This document shows positions 1 through 8,888 of a DNA stretch of 64,000 nt, in pieces (positions within the stretch are counted from its first letter, which is position 1; each line of letters starts with the position of its first letter). The notes below the pieces were generated by a model. The model had not been told where the DNA came from and did no database searches. It saw nothing but the letters and a program-made list of their open reading frames with translations. The position numbers were made by a program, and so were the translations under genes. The stretch comes from Sinorhizobium psoraleae (GTDB lineage: Bacteria > Pseudomonadota > Alphaproteobacteria > Rhizobiales > Rhizobiaceae), in assembly GCF_013283645.1 (NCBI RefSeq), contig NZ_JABEKV010000004.1, positions 610,889-674,888 on the forward strand, given 5' to 3'.

Positions 1-2
1 AA

Positions 3-98
3 GCGATCCTCGACATCTTCGCACGGCCACCGCCGCTCCGATGCCCTCACTGTGAGATGCTCCTCACAGAACGCCGCAAGCCAAAGGTGCCAAAGTAG
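3..98 (+). other. possible 3' end of an unidentified gene
   Basis: An open frame enters from the left edge and stops at a TAG at 96-98. Its last 31 residues contain a CPHC pair and a basic tail (ERRKPKVPK). A Cys-x-x-Cys pair can bind zinc, but no family is recognised and the start lies outside the window, so this may be chance. The rest of the first 242 bases holds the glmS leader, with a purine-rich Shine-Dalgarno stretch (GGAG and GAGAGGG) just before 243. Confidence 0.2.
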
Positions 99-242
99 TG
101 TTAGAAGCGCCGAACTACAAATTAGGCGTCACGAAAGTTCGGCCAACAGGCACCGAAGAAATCATTGCGTGTTCCTGATGTAGCCTTACTCAGGTGCGGC
201 GTGTGAGTAGGCGATCGGCATGGAAGGAGCTCGGAGAGGGAT

Positions 243-2069
243 ATGTGCGGTATCGTTGGCATCGTCGGCAGTCAGCCGGTGTCGGAGCGGTTGGTCGATG
301 CGTTGAAGCGGCTGGAGTATCGCGGTTATGATTCGGCTGGTGTCGCAACCATCGAGGGGGGCCGGTTGGAGCGCCGCCGTGCCGAGGGGAAACTGTTCAA
401 CCTCGAAGCGAAGCTGAAAGAGGAGCCGCTGGACGGCAGCATCGGCATTGCCCACACGCGCTGGGCGACGCATGGTGCACCGACGGAGCGCAATGCGCAT
501 CCCCATTTCACCGACGGCGTTGCGGTGGTCCACAACGGCATCATCGAGAACTTCGCGGAATTGAAGGATGAACTTGCTGCGTTTGGCGTCGAGTTCCGCA
601 CCGATACCGATACGGAAGTCGTGGCGCATCTCCTGGCGAAATACCATCGCGATGGGATGGGACGCCGCGAAGCGATGCACGCGATGCTGAAGCGCGTTAC
701 CGGGGCCTATGCGCTGGCCGTGCTCTTTGAGGATGACCCATCGACGATCATGGCAGCCAGAAACGGGCCGCCGCTCGCGATCGGCCATGGCGACGGCGAA
801 ATGTTCCTGGGGTCGGATGCGATCGCCTTGGCGCCCTTCACCAATGAAATCACCTATCTGATCGATGGCGACTGGGCCGTTATCGGCAAGGCCGGTGCGC
901 ACATCTTCGACATCGAGGGCAATGTCGTCACGCGCCCACGTCAGATTTCGATGGCTGCAGCGTATATGGTCGATAAGGGCAATCATCGCCATTTCATGGA
1001 GAAGGAAATCTACGAGCAGCCGGAGGTCATCTCCCACGCGCTCGGCCACTACATCAACTTCATTGAAAACCGGGTGACGACCGTTTCCGATGCCATCGAT
1101 TTCGCCAAAGTGCCGAGTCTTGCGCTTTCCGCCTGCGGTACCGCCTATCTCGCCGGACTGATCGGCAAGTACTGGTTTGAGCGTTATGCGCGTCTTCCGG
1201 TCGAAATCGATGTCGCTTCAGAGTTTCGCTATCGCGAGATCCCGCTCTCGCCGCAATCGGCCGCTCTCTTCATTTCGCAGTCTGGCGAAACGGCCGATAC
1301 GCTGGCATCGCTGAGGTATTGCAAGGAACACGGTCTGAAAATCGGTGCCGTCGTCAATACCCGCGAATCGACGATCGCGCGGGAGTCCGACGCGGTCTTC
1401 CCGATCCTCGCCGGTCCCGAGATCGGCGTGGCATCGACCAAGGCCTTCACCTGCCAGCTTGCGGTGCTCGCCGCGCTTGCTGTCGGCGCTGGCCGGGCGC
1501 GAGGCACGGTCAGCGAACACGAAGAACAGGCGCTGGTGAGAAGTCTTGCCGAGTTGCCACGCATCATGGGCGAGGTGTTGAACAGCGTCCAACCGAAGAT
1601 CGAGCTCCTGTCGCGTGAACTGTCGAAGTGCCGCGACGTGCTCTACCTCGGCCGCGGCACCAGCTTCCCGCTGGCGATGGAAGGCGCGCTGAAGCTCAAG
1701 GAGATTTCCTACATCCATGCGGAAGGCTACGCGGCCGGCGAGCTGAAGCACGGACCGATCGCGCTGATCGACGAGAATATGCCGGTGATCGTCATCGCGC
1801 CGCATGACCGGTTCTTCGACAAGACCGTCTCGAACATGCAGGAAGTTGCGGCCCGTGGCGGACGCATCATTCTGATTACGGACGAGACGGGGGCTGCCGC
1901 GTCGAAGCTCGACACGATGCATACGATCGTGTTGCCGAACGTCGACGAGATCATCGCACCGATGATCTTCGCGTTGCCGATCCAGCTTCTTGCCTATCAC
2001 ACGGCCGTGTTCATGGGCGCCGATGTCGACCAGCCGCGTAACTTGGCCAAGTCGGTAACCGTCGAATGA
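243..2069 (+). CDS. glmS: glutamine--fructose-6-phosphate aminotransferase (isomerizing)
   Basis: This cytoplasmic enzyme makes glucosamine-6-phosphate from fructose-6-phosphate and glutamine, the first committed step towards UDP-GlcNAc for peptidoglycan and LPS. The 608-aa length is normal for the family. The ATG is followed at once by Cys (MCGIVGIVG), the N-terminal nucleophile of class II glutamine amidotransferases, which fixes the start. The amidotransferase domain covers about residues 2-220, with the HTRWATHG substrate loop. Two SIS sugar-isomerase domains follow (about 285-425 with SQSGETADT, and 455-590), and the C-terminus is the usual NLAKSVTVE. A purine-rich ribosome site lies upstream. 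No glmS ribozyme is expected in this group and none is seen. glmU, a common neighbour, is not visible. Confidence 0.98.
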   Translation: MCGIVGIVGSQPVSERLVDALKRLEYRGYDSAGVATIEGGRLERRRAEGKLFNLEAKLKEEPLDGSIGIAHTRWATHGAPTERNAHPHFTDGVAVVHNGIIENFAELKDELAAFGVEFRTDTDTEVVAHLLAKYHRDGMGRREAMHAMLKRVTGAYALAVLFEDDPSTIMAARNGPPLAIGHGDGEMFLGSDAIALAPFTNEITYLIDGDWAVIGKAGAHIFDIEGNVVTRPRQISMAAAYMVDKGNHRHFMEKEIYEQPEVISHALGHYINFIENRVTTVSDAIDFAKVPSLALSACGTAYLAGLIGKYWFERYARLPVEIDVASEFRYREIPLSPQSAALFISQSGETADTLASLRYCKEHGLKIGAVVNTRESTIARESDAVFPILAGPEIGVASTKAFTCQLAVLAALAVGAGRARGTVSEHEEQALVRSLAELPRIMGEVLNSVQPKIELLSRELSKCRDVLYLGRGTSFPLAMEGALKLKEISYIHAEGYAAGELKHGPIALIDENMPVIVIAPHDRFFDKTVSNMQEVAARGGRIILITDETGAAASKLDTMHTIVLPNVDEIIAPMIFALPIQLLAYHTAVFMGADVDQPRNLAKSVTVE

Positions 2070-3240
2070 TCATCAGGCCGGAAACGGGACGGGAGTCCAT
2101 GTCGGCTGTGACGGCCGCCGCCTTGTGCCAACGTCGACCGGCACCCCGGCCCCGGTCATAGACCTGCAACCGCTATGCACCTGATTGCGGCTGAGACCAA
2201 ACCACGCTTCTTCAAGCCGCCGGGCTTCCTCCTAGCGTCGCCCCAGAAGCGGACCATCGGTGTTCGAATGCGCCTCAACGATCATCGGAAGGGCGCGTGC
2301 CGTCGACTCCTCTCTGACGCGCCATTTGCCAATCGCAGCAACTGCCCGACATGGACCGGTCCGGGGACGGGCGCGATCACGGCGCAGACAAATCAAAGCG
2401 GCCGCAGCCTGGCTGGGGGCCTACAAGCGTTAGTTATGGAAGATCGGAAACCGGGCGAGGACGCCATGACAAGAGAGCGGGATTGAAGTCGAGAGGTTGG
2501 CCTTCCTGAGCGCTTCCCCTATCGATTTGCTCCAAGCGCTCCGAGCGCGCGGGCAAGGCTTCGTTCGACTACAGCGATAGTGCTCAGCGGCTCACTCGCC
2601 GGACGTCCGCTGATCGTCGACAGTTTCGCGGGAGGCGGCGAGTTCGAGCAGATGCAGATCGATGCCGGCAAGGTCGCTCCCCTGAATCAACGCGATCTCG
2701 GCGACAGATCTACCTTAGGACACCCACCGAAGGCACGATTTTTCGATGGGTGAGAGCATAGCTTCCCAAATCCAGTCGCCCGAATATGCGCCCCGTACTC
2801 GGGACCACCGGCCTCGGAAAGCGGGTGGCAGAACATCGCCGGCGAGAGGGATACTCTAGAGACGCCCATAAAATGCCGTGGAGAGTGCAACACTGACGTG
2901 TGAACGGTAGGCATCGCCCGCATTTCACAAATGCGCCATGGACACCTCGGCAGGTGTGCGGTAACCGAGGCACTTTCGCGGCAGCGAATCAGATGGTGGT
3001 GAGGGCGACAAGCTGTTGTTTCACGGCGGACAGATCGGTGCTGCCAAGCATGAAGCGGCGGATGCGCTCGTTGGCGTTCTCGACGGACGTCAACGATTTT
3101 GAGCGGCAAGCTCGACGTAAACGGATGCCTGCTTCACAGCCGGCTTCTCCCACATTACGAAAGTGTAATGATCTCAAGCTGTTCGCCGCCGCGTCGATCT
3201 CTATCTTGGGTGAACGACCGCTTGAGGATCGAGAAACCAA
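2070..3240. other. decayed intergenic region with gene remnants
   Basis: About 1.2 kb after glmS holds no convincing intact gene. The plus strand has a short open stretch near 2592-2750 reading RPLIVDSFAGGG before a stop at 2748-2750. The FAGGG string resembles motif I of C5-cytosine DNA methyltransferases (IVDSFAGGGG), but nothing after it fits, so it is at best a scar. The right part carries an IS30 remnant, listed separately. An open frame at 2175-2486 has no family features and is not called. Confidence 0.5.
2925..3105 (-). pseudogene. IS30-family transposase C-terminal remnant
   Basis: Read on the minus strand, 3105-3000 gives SVENANERIRRF...STDLS, matching the region of IS30 transposases usually written SVENANGRLRRFLP..TDLS. 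After a frame change near 2998 the text continues SLPRKCLGYRTPAEV, the family's conserved C-terminal signature (RPRKCLGYRTPAEVF), and stops at 2925-2927. Both blocks are in the right order and spacing, so this is a frameshifted tail of one transposase. The N-terminus, the catalytic DDE part and recognisable terminal inverted repeats are missing. Confidence 0.75.
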
Positions 3241-4001
3241 ATGAGCAAGGAAGCCGAGACCATGGAAGACGCAGCGGCGCGTGGCCTCGCGAAGTTCACC
3301 ATCATTCCCGCTCCCATGAAGCCGCCTCGTCGAAAGCGCCGATCGCGTCGCTGGATCCTTGCGCCGCTCATGCTCGCCGCAATCGGCGCGGGCTACCACG
3401 CGTGGAGCCGAAATGGCGGTGAGCCGGCCACCGCGATGATCACGCAGGCCGTCATGCGCGGAGACATCGAGAACAGCGTCACCGCCGTCGGCACGCTCGA
3501 CGCGATCAATTCCGTCGACGCCGGCGCACAGGTTTCCGGCCAGTTGAAATCGCTCCACGTGGAGATCGGTGACAAGATCGAGGCAAACCAGCTCGTCGCC
3601 GAAATCGACCCGGCCACCATTGAAAACCGCATCGAGATCGATCAGGCGGAACTCGCCAATCTGGAGGCCCAGCTCGTCTCGAAGAAGGCGCAGCTCGTGC
3701 TGAAGCAGGCGAATATCGAGCGCCAGCGCAATCTGGTCGCGACCAACAGCGTCTCGCAATCCACGCTTGACCAGGCAGTCGCCGACCATGCGGCGGCCGC
3801 CGCCGACGTTGACGCCATCTCTGCCCAGATCCGCAAGCAGAAGGCGACGCTTGCCGGCGACAAGGTCGATCTCGGCTACACAAAGATTTATGCGCCTGTC
3901 GCCGGCACGATTGTCGCCAACCCGGCCAAGGAAGGCCAGACCTTGAACGCCAACCAGACGACGCCGACGATCGTCACCATCGCCGACCTTTCGACGATCA
4001 C
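3241..4001 (+). pseudogene. truncated MacA/HlyD-type periplasmic adaptor
   Basis: The first 253 or so residues are a clear membrane-fusion adaptor of the MacA type: a basic N-terminus, one membrane anchor at about residues 39-56, a lipoyl-like half (VDAGAQVSGQLKSLHVEIGD), an alpha-helical coiled coil (about 125-210) and the second lipoyl half (YTKIYAPVAGTIV...EGQTLNANQTTPTIVTIADLS). The family then needs another 120 or more residues of beta-barrel, which are absent. At about 4000 the sequence becomes the complement of a histidine-kinase gene, so the open frame to 4287 reads nonsense. No MacB-like ABC transporter follows. The product, if made, would not be a working adaptor. Confidence 0.85.
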
Positions 4002-4559
4002 GAGCGCATTGAACCGGCCCATGAATGCGTCGCGATATTCCTCGCCGGAGCGATCCGCGGCGGTGGTCTGGCGCGCGATCGCCTGGACCAGCGCGAGCAG
4101 GTTCTTCATTCGATGCCGGAGTTCACCCAGGAGCACATCCTTCTCGGCCTCGCGCTGGCGTCGCTCCGTGGCATCGACGATCGAGAGCAGCAAGGTGCGG
4201 CTGTTGTCGTCGGGATGGAACAGCCGGTGCGCACTGACGAGCATCGTCCTCGGGCCGATGCTCGGAAAGTCTTGCTCGACCTCATAGTCCACAACCGCCG
4301 TGCTCTTCGGAATGACCTCTTCGAGCAGGCGGCGCAGCTCGGGGATGTCCCACTGCCCGTTGCCGAGTTCATAGATGTGCTGTCCGATCGTCTCATCGCG
4401 GCTGACCTTGAAGGTCGTGAAGAAGGCACGGCTCGCGCTCTGGACGCACAGGTTCTGGTCCAGGACAAGCAAAGGATCGGGTACCGTGTCGACTATGCCT
4501 TGCGCCTGCACATGGCCATTGCGCAACAGGCGATAGAGGTCTTCCAGCGTCATCACCAC
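3999..4559 (-). pseudogene. truncated PAS / HWE-family sensor histidine kinase
   Basis: This minus-strand gene encodes a PAS domain (about residues 15-135, ending LLLSIVDATERR) followed by the dimerisation/phosphoacceptor block of HWE kinases (LLGELRHRMKNLLALVQAI, His149). It is cut after GRFNAL at residue 186, before the ATP-binding domain. The remaining frame to 3888 is the antisense of the adaptor remnant. Start candidates are ATG 4559 or 4553. Without its catalytic domain it cannot phosphorylate. Its broken 3' end abuts the broken 3' end of the adaptor gene, which points to one deletion or inversion event. Confidence 0.85.
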
Positions 4560-4668
4560 CCCGCACGTTGACCTTCCTGGGGATATTACAACATGCCGTC
4601 AGAGGCATGCAAAGGGCGTTGTTGCCGGGCAGGGCGACAGAACGGGGCCCGATGGGCAGAATTGCGCG

Positions 4669-4800
4669 TCCGCGCTTTTCCTCATCCCGTGGTCTCTTGG
4701 ACGCGGGATGGGACGGAAAACCGCTTCGCACTTTTCCTCATCCCGTGGTCTCCTAGGCGCGGGATGGACGAAAAACCGCTTCACACTTTTCCTCATCCCG
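4669..4800. repeat. R2 repeat, short tandem array
   Basis: Two full and one partial copy of a unit of roughly 58 bases. The fixed core is GGAAAACCGCTTCGCACTTTTCCT. Here the flanking arms are GCGGGATG and CATCCCGT/G, complementary across the core. The last arm ends at 4800, right beside the stop codon of the flavoprotein gene at 4802. Confidence 0.9.
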
Positions 4801-4801
4801 C

Positions 4802-5251
4802 TCAGTCCGCCATCGCCGCCCGTCCCGTCATCTCCTCGATGTCGATCGAGTAGAAGACGTGCGGCGAGGCGCCGGCGATCGGCTGCTCGCCGGGCTTCAG
4901 GCCGCCGGGCTCCCACCAGTTGACGTGTTTCTCAAGCAGCGACCAGGCATGCAGGCGCTCGCGGTGCCATTGCTCGGTGTCCGGCAGTTCCTGGTAACGG
5001 CCGGTGATGACCACGCTCTTCCATTGGTCCTGGCCGGAAAACTCGTCGACCTCGATGCAGACGCAAGGATTGGCGCGCATCCACTCGATCTTCTGGCCGA
5101 GCATGGAGAAGCCATAGAGGCATTTGCCGGCGAGCGCATACTGGATCGGAACGATATAGGGCCGGCCCTCCCGGCAGCAGGCGAGCCGGCCGAGGCGGCC
5201 CGAGGCGACAAGCGCGACGCATTCCTGCTCGCTCATTTCCCTGACGAACAT
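4802..5251 (-). CDS. pyridoxamine 5'-phosphate oxidase-like FMN-binding protein
   Basis: A 149-aa split-barrel protein of the PNPOx-like superfamily, which binds FMN or a deazaflavin/heme cofactor and often acts in redox detoxification. Family-typical text includes LGRLACCREGRPYIVPIQYAL, followed by FSMLGQKIEWMRANP and VCIEVDEFSGQDQWKSVVITGRYQEL. The start at 5251 is chosen because GGAGGA lies just ahead of it; the longer open frame to 5347 adds unrelated residues. The substrate cannot be read from the sequence. It stands alone between two repeat elements. Confidence 0.85.
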   Translation of the reverse strand: MFVREMSEQECVALVASGRLGRLACCREGRPYIVPIQYALAGKCLYGFSMLGQKIEWMRANPCVCIEVDEFSGQDQWKSVVITGRYQELPDTEQWHRERLHAWSLLEKHVNWWEPGGLKPGEQPIAGASPHVFYSIDIEEMTGRAAMAD

Positions 5252-5442
5252 GAGATCCTCCTCGAACGACAGCGCCTCGCGTCCTGTCGGACGTACAGTG
5301 CACGACAGCAGCCTTTCCCGGGACGCGTTGCTTGCCGTCCACGGCAAAAACTTTAGGCGCTCACTGGGCTCGCGCCCTTGACACGGATCAAGGAGGGTGG
5401 GGCGAGGGACGTTATTTTTTTAGAGAAGGGCGCCGCTACAGG

Positions 5443-5545
5443 CTCGTGGCGGCGCTACGGCGCCGCGCTTCCAATCGGACGCGCAAAGATCGCTGTAGCA
5501 CTTTGAATTGCCGCAAGATTTCCTAGATCGTTGAGGAATCATGCC
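5443..5545 (-). repeat. R1 repeat (RIME-like)
   Basis: Minus-orientation copy with the core GCAATTCAAAGTGCTACAGCG, an internal hairpin with a GCGCGTC-type arm (the two arms are imperfect here) and a degenerate outer hairpin ending in the ATTCCT/AGGAAT type. Confidence 0.8.
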
Positions 5546-5648
5546 GTGGCGGCCTGCATTAAAGGGCGTCGCATTCAATTGGAGTCACGCGACGCGCTTC
5601 ATGCATCTCGTTGTCCCGATACCGCTGCACACTTTCGGGCGACATGCA

Positions 5649-5921
5649 TCAGTAGCGGTAATATCCGTAGATCGGGCGAGCGCCGCGCTTGCACTTGATC
5701 TCTTCCTTGTACTCGTCGTCGTCCCATTTCCGCTCGATCTTGCACCGGCCGCGACGATATTCTTCCTTGTAGGCCCGGCGTTCATAGCGGGGTCCATCGT
5801 AATAGCCGCCCCCACGCCAGCGCCCATGGCCGCTTTCGTCCTTCCAGGGATCGGCAAACGCGTTCCCGGCGCATACAGTCAGTGCCACGCCGGCTGCGGC
5901 TGCGATGGTCAAAAACTTCAT
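5649..5921 (-). CDS. small secreted basic Tyr/Arg-rich protein
   Basis: A 90-aa protein with a clear signal peptide (MKFLTIAAAAGVALTVCAGNAFA, cleavage expected after the AFA). The mature part is short and full of Arg, Tyr, Gly and Lys, with two Cys (GRCKIER and EIKCKRG) that could form a disulphide in the periplasm. The start at 5921 is preceded by AAGGAG at good spacing, so the longer frame to 5954 is not used. Similar short exported proteins are common in Rhizobiaceae. Function unknown. Confidence 0.7.
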   Translation of the reverse strand: MKFLTIAAAAGVALTVCAGNAFADPWKDESGHGRWRGGGYYDGPRYERRAYKEEYRRGRCKIERKWDDDEYKEEIKCKRGARPIYGYYRY

Positions 5922-6027
5922 GGCTCGGGCTCCTTCGGCATTTATCCAGATCAACGCATATTTCGTTGCTTAGTTTCATGGATCGAACCTGAACGCCAGA
6001 TGAACCTTGGCAACGCGCTGACGCGGC

Positions 6028-6309
6028 TCAAGAACGCCAGGAGGATTCGCCGGCGCGGTCCGACACGAGCTTCAGAGCAGGGGCTGTCTTCGTCGCTGAT
6101 GGAGGCGCGGTGCCGGCCGGCTGCCTGGCCTCGACGTTCCCATGGCCGGGCTCCTGTTCGAGCGCGGCGGCGATCTTCTTCAGCATTTCCCTCACACGAA
6201 AGGCATGCCTGGCGGCAGCTTCGGCTTCGGTCGCGTAATAGGCGGCGCTCATCGCCTCGATCAGGTTCAAGGCGGCGAGATTGACGACGGCGTAGGTTTC
6301 GGCGCGCAT
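6028..6309 (-). CDS. hypothetical protein, possibly phage- or accessory-type
   Basis: A 93-aa product starting MRAETYAVVNLAALN with a helical N-terminal half (LIEAMSAAYYATEAEAAARHAFRVREMLKKIAAALEQ) and a low-complexity Pro/Ala tail. The start at 6309 is chosen because everything upstream in this frame is the tandem repeat array, whose translation merely repeats. No family recognised. It could share control with the neighbouring gene at 6655-6969, since both point away from the repressor region. Confidence 0.55.
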   Translation of the reverse strand: MRAETYAVVNLAALNLIEAMSAAYYATEAEAAARHAFRVREMLKKIAAALEQEPGHGNVEARQPAGTAPPSATKTAPALKLVSDRAGESSWRS

Positions 6310-6320
6310 TGGGGGCTCCA

Positions 6321-6642
6321 GAGCAATTCCAGGAAAGGTGTGAAGCGGTTTTCCGTCCGGAATTGCGTAGGTTGAGAGCAATTCCAGGAGAAGTGTGAAG
6401 CGGTTTTCCGTCCGAAATTGCGTAGGTTGAGAGCAATTCCAGGAAAAGTGTGAAGCGGTTTTCCGTCCGGAATTGCGTAGGTTGAGAGCAATTCCAGGAA
6501 AAGTGTGAAGCGGTTTTCCGTCCGGAATTGCGTAGGTTGAGAGCAATTCCAGGAAAAGTGTGAAGCGGTTTTCCGTCCGGAATTGCGTAGGTTGAGAGCA
6601 ATTCCAGGAAAAGTGTGAAGCGGTTTTCCGTCCGGAATTGCG
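6321..6642. repeat. R2 repeat, six tandem copies at exact 55-bp period
   Basis: Units begin GAGCAATTCC at 6321, 6376, 6431, 6486, 6541 and 6596, each exactly 55 bases apart. Each holds the R2 core in minus orientation (AGGAAAAGTGTGAAGCGGTTTTCCG) enclosed by GCAATTCC and GGAATTGC arms. Copies differ at only a few positions, so expansion is recent. The array separates two small minus-strand genes and reads open in several frames. Confidence 0.97.
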
Positions 6643-6654
6643 TCATCAAAGAAT

Positions 6655-6969
6655 CTAAAACTGCTGGCGGTGATTGTGGGTTCCGACGAGGCGCTGGTTC
6701 ATGCCGGTGCCACCGCCGGAAAATTCGCGCTCGCGGTTGAGCTCGAAGAAGGCGTCGTCGGTAAGCTCGGAGGCGGGCAGGGCCTCGCGCTGAAAGACAT
6801 TGCCGTCCGCGCCGAGGTGCCAGGCAAGCGAAGCGAGGCTGGAATAGACGCACGCCAGAAAAGTCTTCAGCGCCTGCTGGTTCTCGGCATCGCTCGACCG
6901 GCGGAGATCGGCGGAAAAGAGTTCGTCGATGTGGCTGTGCAGGTGGGATCTGATCGTCAGGATGGACAT
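6655..6969 (-). CDS. hypothetical protein downstream of CAACA-type operators
   Basis: 104 aa, MSILTIRSHLHSHIDELFSADL..., mostly helical. The middle (ALKTFLACVYSSLASLAWHLGADGN) looks like a compact helical fold with no export signal. The start at 6969 has a GGAGA stretch upstream. Directly upstream lie two inverted repeats built of CAACA/TGTTG half-sites, and a third lies beside the S24 repressor gene 1.8 kb away, so repression by that protein or a relative is plausible. No known domain recognised. Confidence 0.55.
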   Translation of the reverse strand: MSILTIRSHLHSHIDELFSADLRRSSDAENQQALKTFLACVYSSLASLAWHLGADGNVFQREALPASELTDDAFFELNREREFSGGGTGMNQRLVGTHNHRQQF

Positions 6970-7032
6970 ATGGCCGCGCTCGGTCTCCGGTGTCCGACGA
7001 CCGGGTGTGCCGGGCATCGATCATGTCGTTCG

Positions 7033-7085
7033 TGTTGAATGCAACATCGCGCACGACACGAATGGTGTCAACACGGAGCGTGTTG
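7033..7085. promoter_or_regulatory. candidate operators, CAACA/TGTTG half-sites
   Basis: Two dyads sit upstream of the gene starting at 6969: TGTTG-4-CAACA at 7033-7046 and CAACAC-5-GTGTTG at 7069-7085. A related TGTTG-6-CAACA dyad lies in the repressor's own upstream region at 8910-8925. The shared half-site suggests one DNA-binding protein; binding is an inference. Confidence 0.45.
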
Positions 7086-7198
7086 TTTATGGTGTTACCG
7101 ACATGGTTTGTGTTTGAGGGGAATCGAGGGCGGTGGCGTCTCGCGGGAGGCAAAGATGGGTTGGGCATCCAGCGGTTTTCGGCGGGATTGAGTCTCTT

Positions 7199-7960
7199 GC
7201 GCCCAAGGACTTGGGCGCGCTGGATTCCTGTGACGAGCACAGGAATGAGGGGAGTTTTTGGCTGCGGCTGAAGCAGTTTCGCGCCGAAGGCTCGGCAGTT
7301 GGTCTCTCACGCCGTCGATCACGCGCACCTTGTTCCGGGGATGGGTGAAGGGACGTGCCGAGGGAATGAGGAAATTTGAAAATTGCTGTTCAAGACAGTC
7401 GGGGAGGCTCGGCCGTTGATGTTCGTTGGCCAACCCGGAACTCCCTCATTCCTGTGCTTGTCACAGGAATCCAGCGACGGCGCGTCCGCGCCGTGAACAA
7501 ACATGTTTCAGCCGAAGAAATGGGAACCGCGTGAACTGATCTCTCGCGCCCAAGGACTTGGGCGCACTGGATTCCTGTGACGAGCACAAGGAATGAGGGG
7601 GAGATTTTGGCTACGGCTGAAGCAGTTTCGCGCCGAAGGCTCGGCAGTTGGTCTCTCATCACCCGCCGTCAATCACGCGCACCTTGTTCCGGGGATGGGT
7701 GAAGGGACGTGCAGAGGGAATGAGGAAATTTGAAAAGTGCTGTTCAAGGCAGTCGGGGAGGCTCGGCCGTTGATGCTCGTTGGCCAACCCGGAACTCCCT
7801 CATTCCTGTGCTTGTCTCAGGAATCCAGCCACGGCGCGTTGGCGCCGTGAACAACTCATGTTTCAGCCGAAGAAATGGGAGCCGCGTGGACCGAGTCTCT
7901 CGCGCCCAAGGACTCGGGCGCACTGGATTCCTGTGACGAGCACAGGAATGAGGGGGAGAT
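7199..7960. repeat. tandem duplication of about 350 bp carrying R3 hairpins
   Basis: The hairpin GCGCCCAAGGACTTGGGCGC starts at 7199 and 7546, and a variant at 7902. The roughly 350 bases between successive starts are near-identical, including an R3 core (TTCCTGTG-loop-CACAGGAA) in each orientation. The third copy is partial. Small differences (CTTGTCACAGG versus CTTGTCTCAGG) show drift after duplication. No credible gene lies inside. A further R3 copy follows at 8064-8117. Confidence 0.9.
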
Positions 7961-8063
7961 TTTGTTTACCGCATTCTCACCCAGCGGTTCGATGCTGTTT
8001 GTTGCATCCGGTGCATGAGCCGCAGGGCCTGCGTTGTGATTTTCACTCGGGCCTAGCCCAAAT

Positions 8064-8117
8064 TCCCTCATTCCTGTGCTCGTCAGGAATCCAGCCACGG
8101 CGCGTCGGCGCCGTGAT
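8064..8117 (+). repeat. R3 repeat, single copy
   Basis: CTCATTCCTGTGCTCGTCAGGAATCCAG followed by the hairpin ACGGCGCGTCGGCGCCGT. Part of the core hairpin has been deleted here. It lies between the 350-bp duplication and the repressor gene. Confidence 0.8.
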
Positions 8118-8168
8118 TGAGCAGGTACGGAGGCGCCCGCTGCTGCGGCGGCGAGGGGCCCGTCCGCC

Positions 8169-8852
8169 TCACGCATTCCCGGCGAGTGCGATGTAGTGGA
8201 CGCTGTGGACGGTGTTGGCGTCGAAGCGGAGTTCCTTCGGCGGGTTGAACTGCTCGAGCACCAGTTCGGCGCTGTTGTGGCGGACGAACTTCTTGACGTA
8301 GGCAAGCAGCGCGCCGTTTTCCTCGAGCCGGATCTGGGCGATCACATAGTCGCCGCGCTTCACCCGGCGGCTGGGGTCGACGAAGCAGACCTCGCCGTCC
8401 TCGTAGCGCGGAGACATGGAATCGCCGGAAACCGAGACCGCGTAGGCGCCGGAAATGTCCGAGAGGATCGGCGGCGCCATGACTTCGTACAACACATTGC
8501 CATTCATTAGGAATTCACCGTCCACTCCGCCTACGGCCTGGCCGAAGACGGGGATCTTTTTGCCCTGGCCGACGATCCGGGCGCCAACCTCGGCGTTCGG
8601 CCTGTCGACCCCCGCGGGCCTCGTAGGCGCGGCGCCGTTCACTTCGCGGCGGTCGCCGTCCAGCAGCCAGACCGGATCGACATTGAAGCGGCGGCCGTAG
8701 ATCTTGGCCTCGGCGAGTTCGAAGTCGTTCTGGCCGTTTTCGTGGGCGCGGTAGGTCGAGGCGATGACGCCAAGCGCGTTCGCGGCGTCGGAGGCAAACC
8801 GATAGCCGGCCTTCAGGCGCGCCTCGCGCAATCTTTCAGCTTTGTCGCTCAT
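8169..8852 (-). CDS. phage-type repressor, XRE HTH plus S24 peptidase-like domain
   Basis: A 227-aa CI/LexA-like repressor. Residues 1-60 form an HTH (ERLREARLKAGYRFASDAANALGV). Residues about 100-225 are the S24 dimerisation/self-cleavage domain, with the catalytic Ser145 in VSGDSMSP and a Lys around 187 (AYVKKF). Such proteins hold a prophage silent and cleave themselves after RecA activation in the SOS response. The gene faces away from the phage-like genes at 9-13 kb and has a palindromic operator region upstream, the usual lysogeny switch layout. Both catalytic positions are present, so it may still work although the prophage looks defective. Confidence 0.9.
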   Translation of the reverse strand: MSDKAERLREARLKAGYRFASDAANALGVIASTYRAHENGQNDFELAEAKIYGRRFNVDPVWLLDGDRREVNGAAPTRPAGVDRPNAEVGARIVGQGKKIPVFGQAVGGVDGEFLMNGNVLYEVMAPPILSDISGAYAVSVSGDSMSPRYEDGEVCFVDPSRRVKRGDYVIAQIRLEENGALLAYVKKFVRHNSAELVLEQFNPPKELRFDANTVHSVHYIALAGNA

Positions 8853-8888
8853 GGCTCGCAGCTTTGTTGCTCATAACTCGGAAGATAG

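Noticed and set aside
100..242. glmS ribozyme upstream of glmS
   Set aside because: The ribozyme is a feature of Gram-positive bacteria, and the leader here shows no matching conserved core.
2175..2486. 103-aa plus-strand ORF after glmS
   Set aside because: No ribosome site, no domain and a repetitive basic composition.
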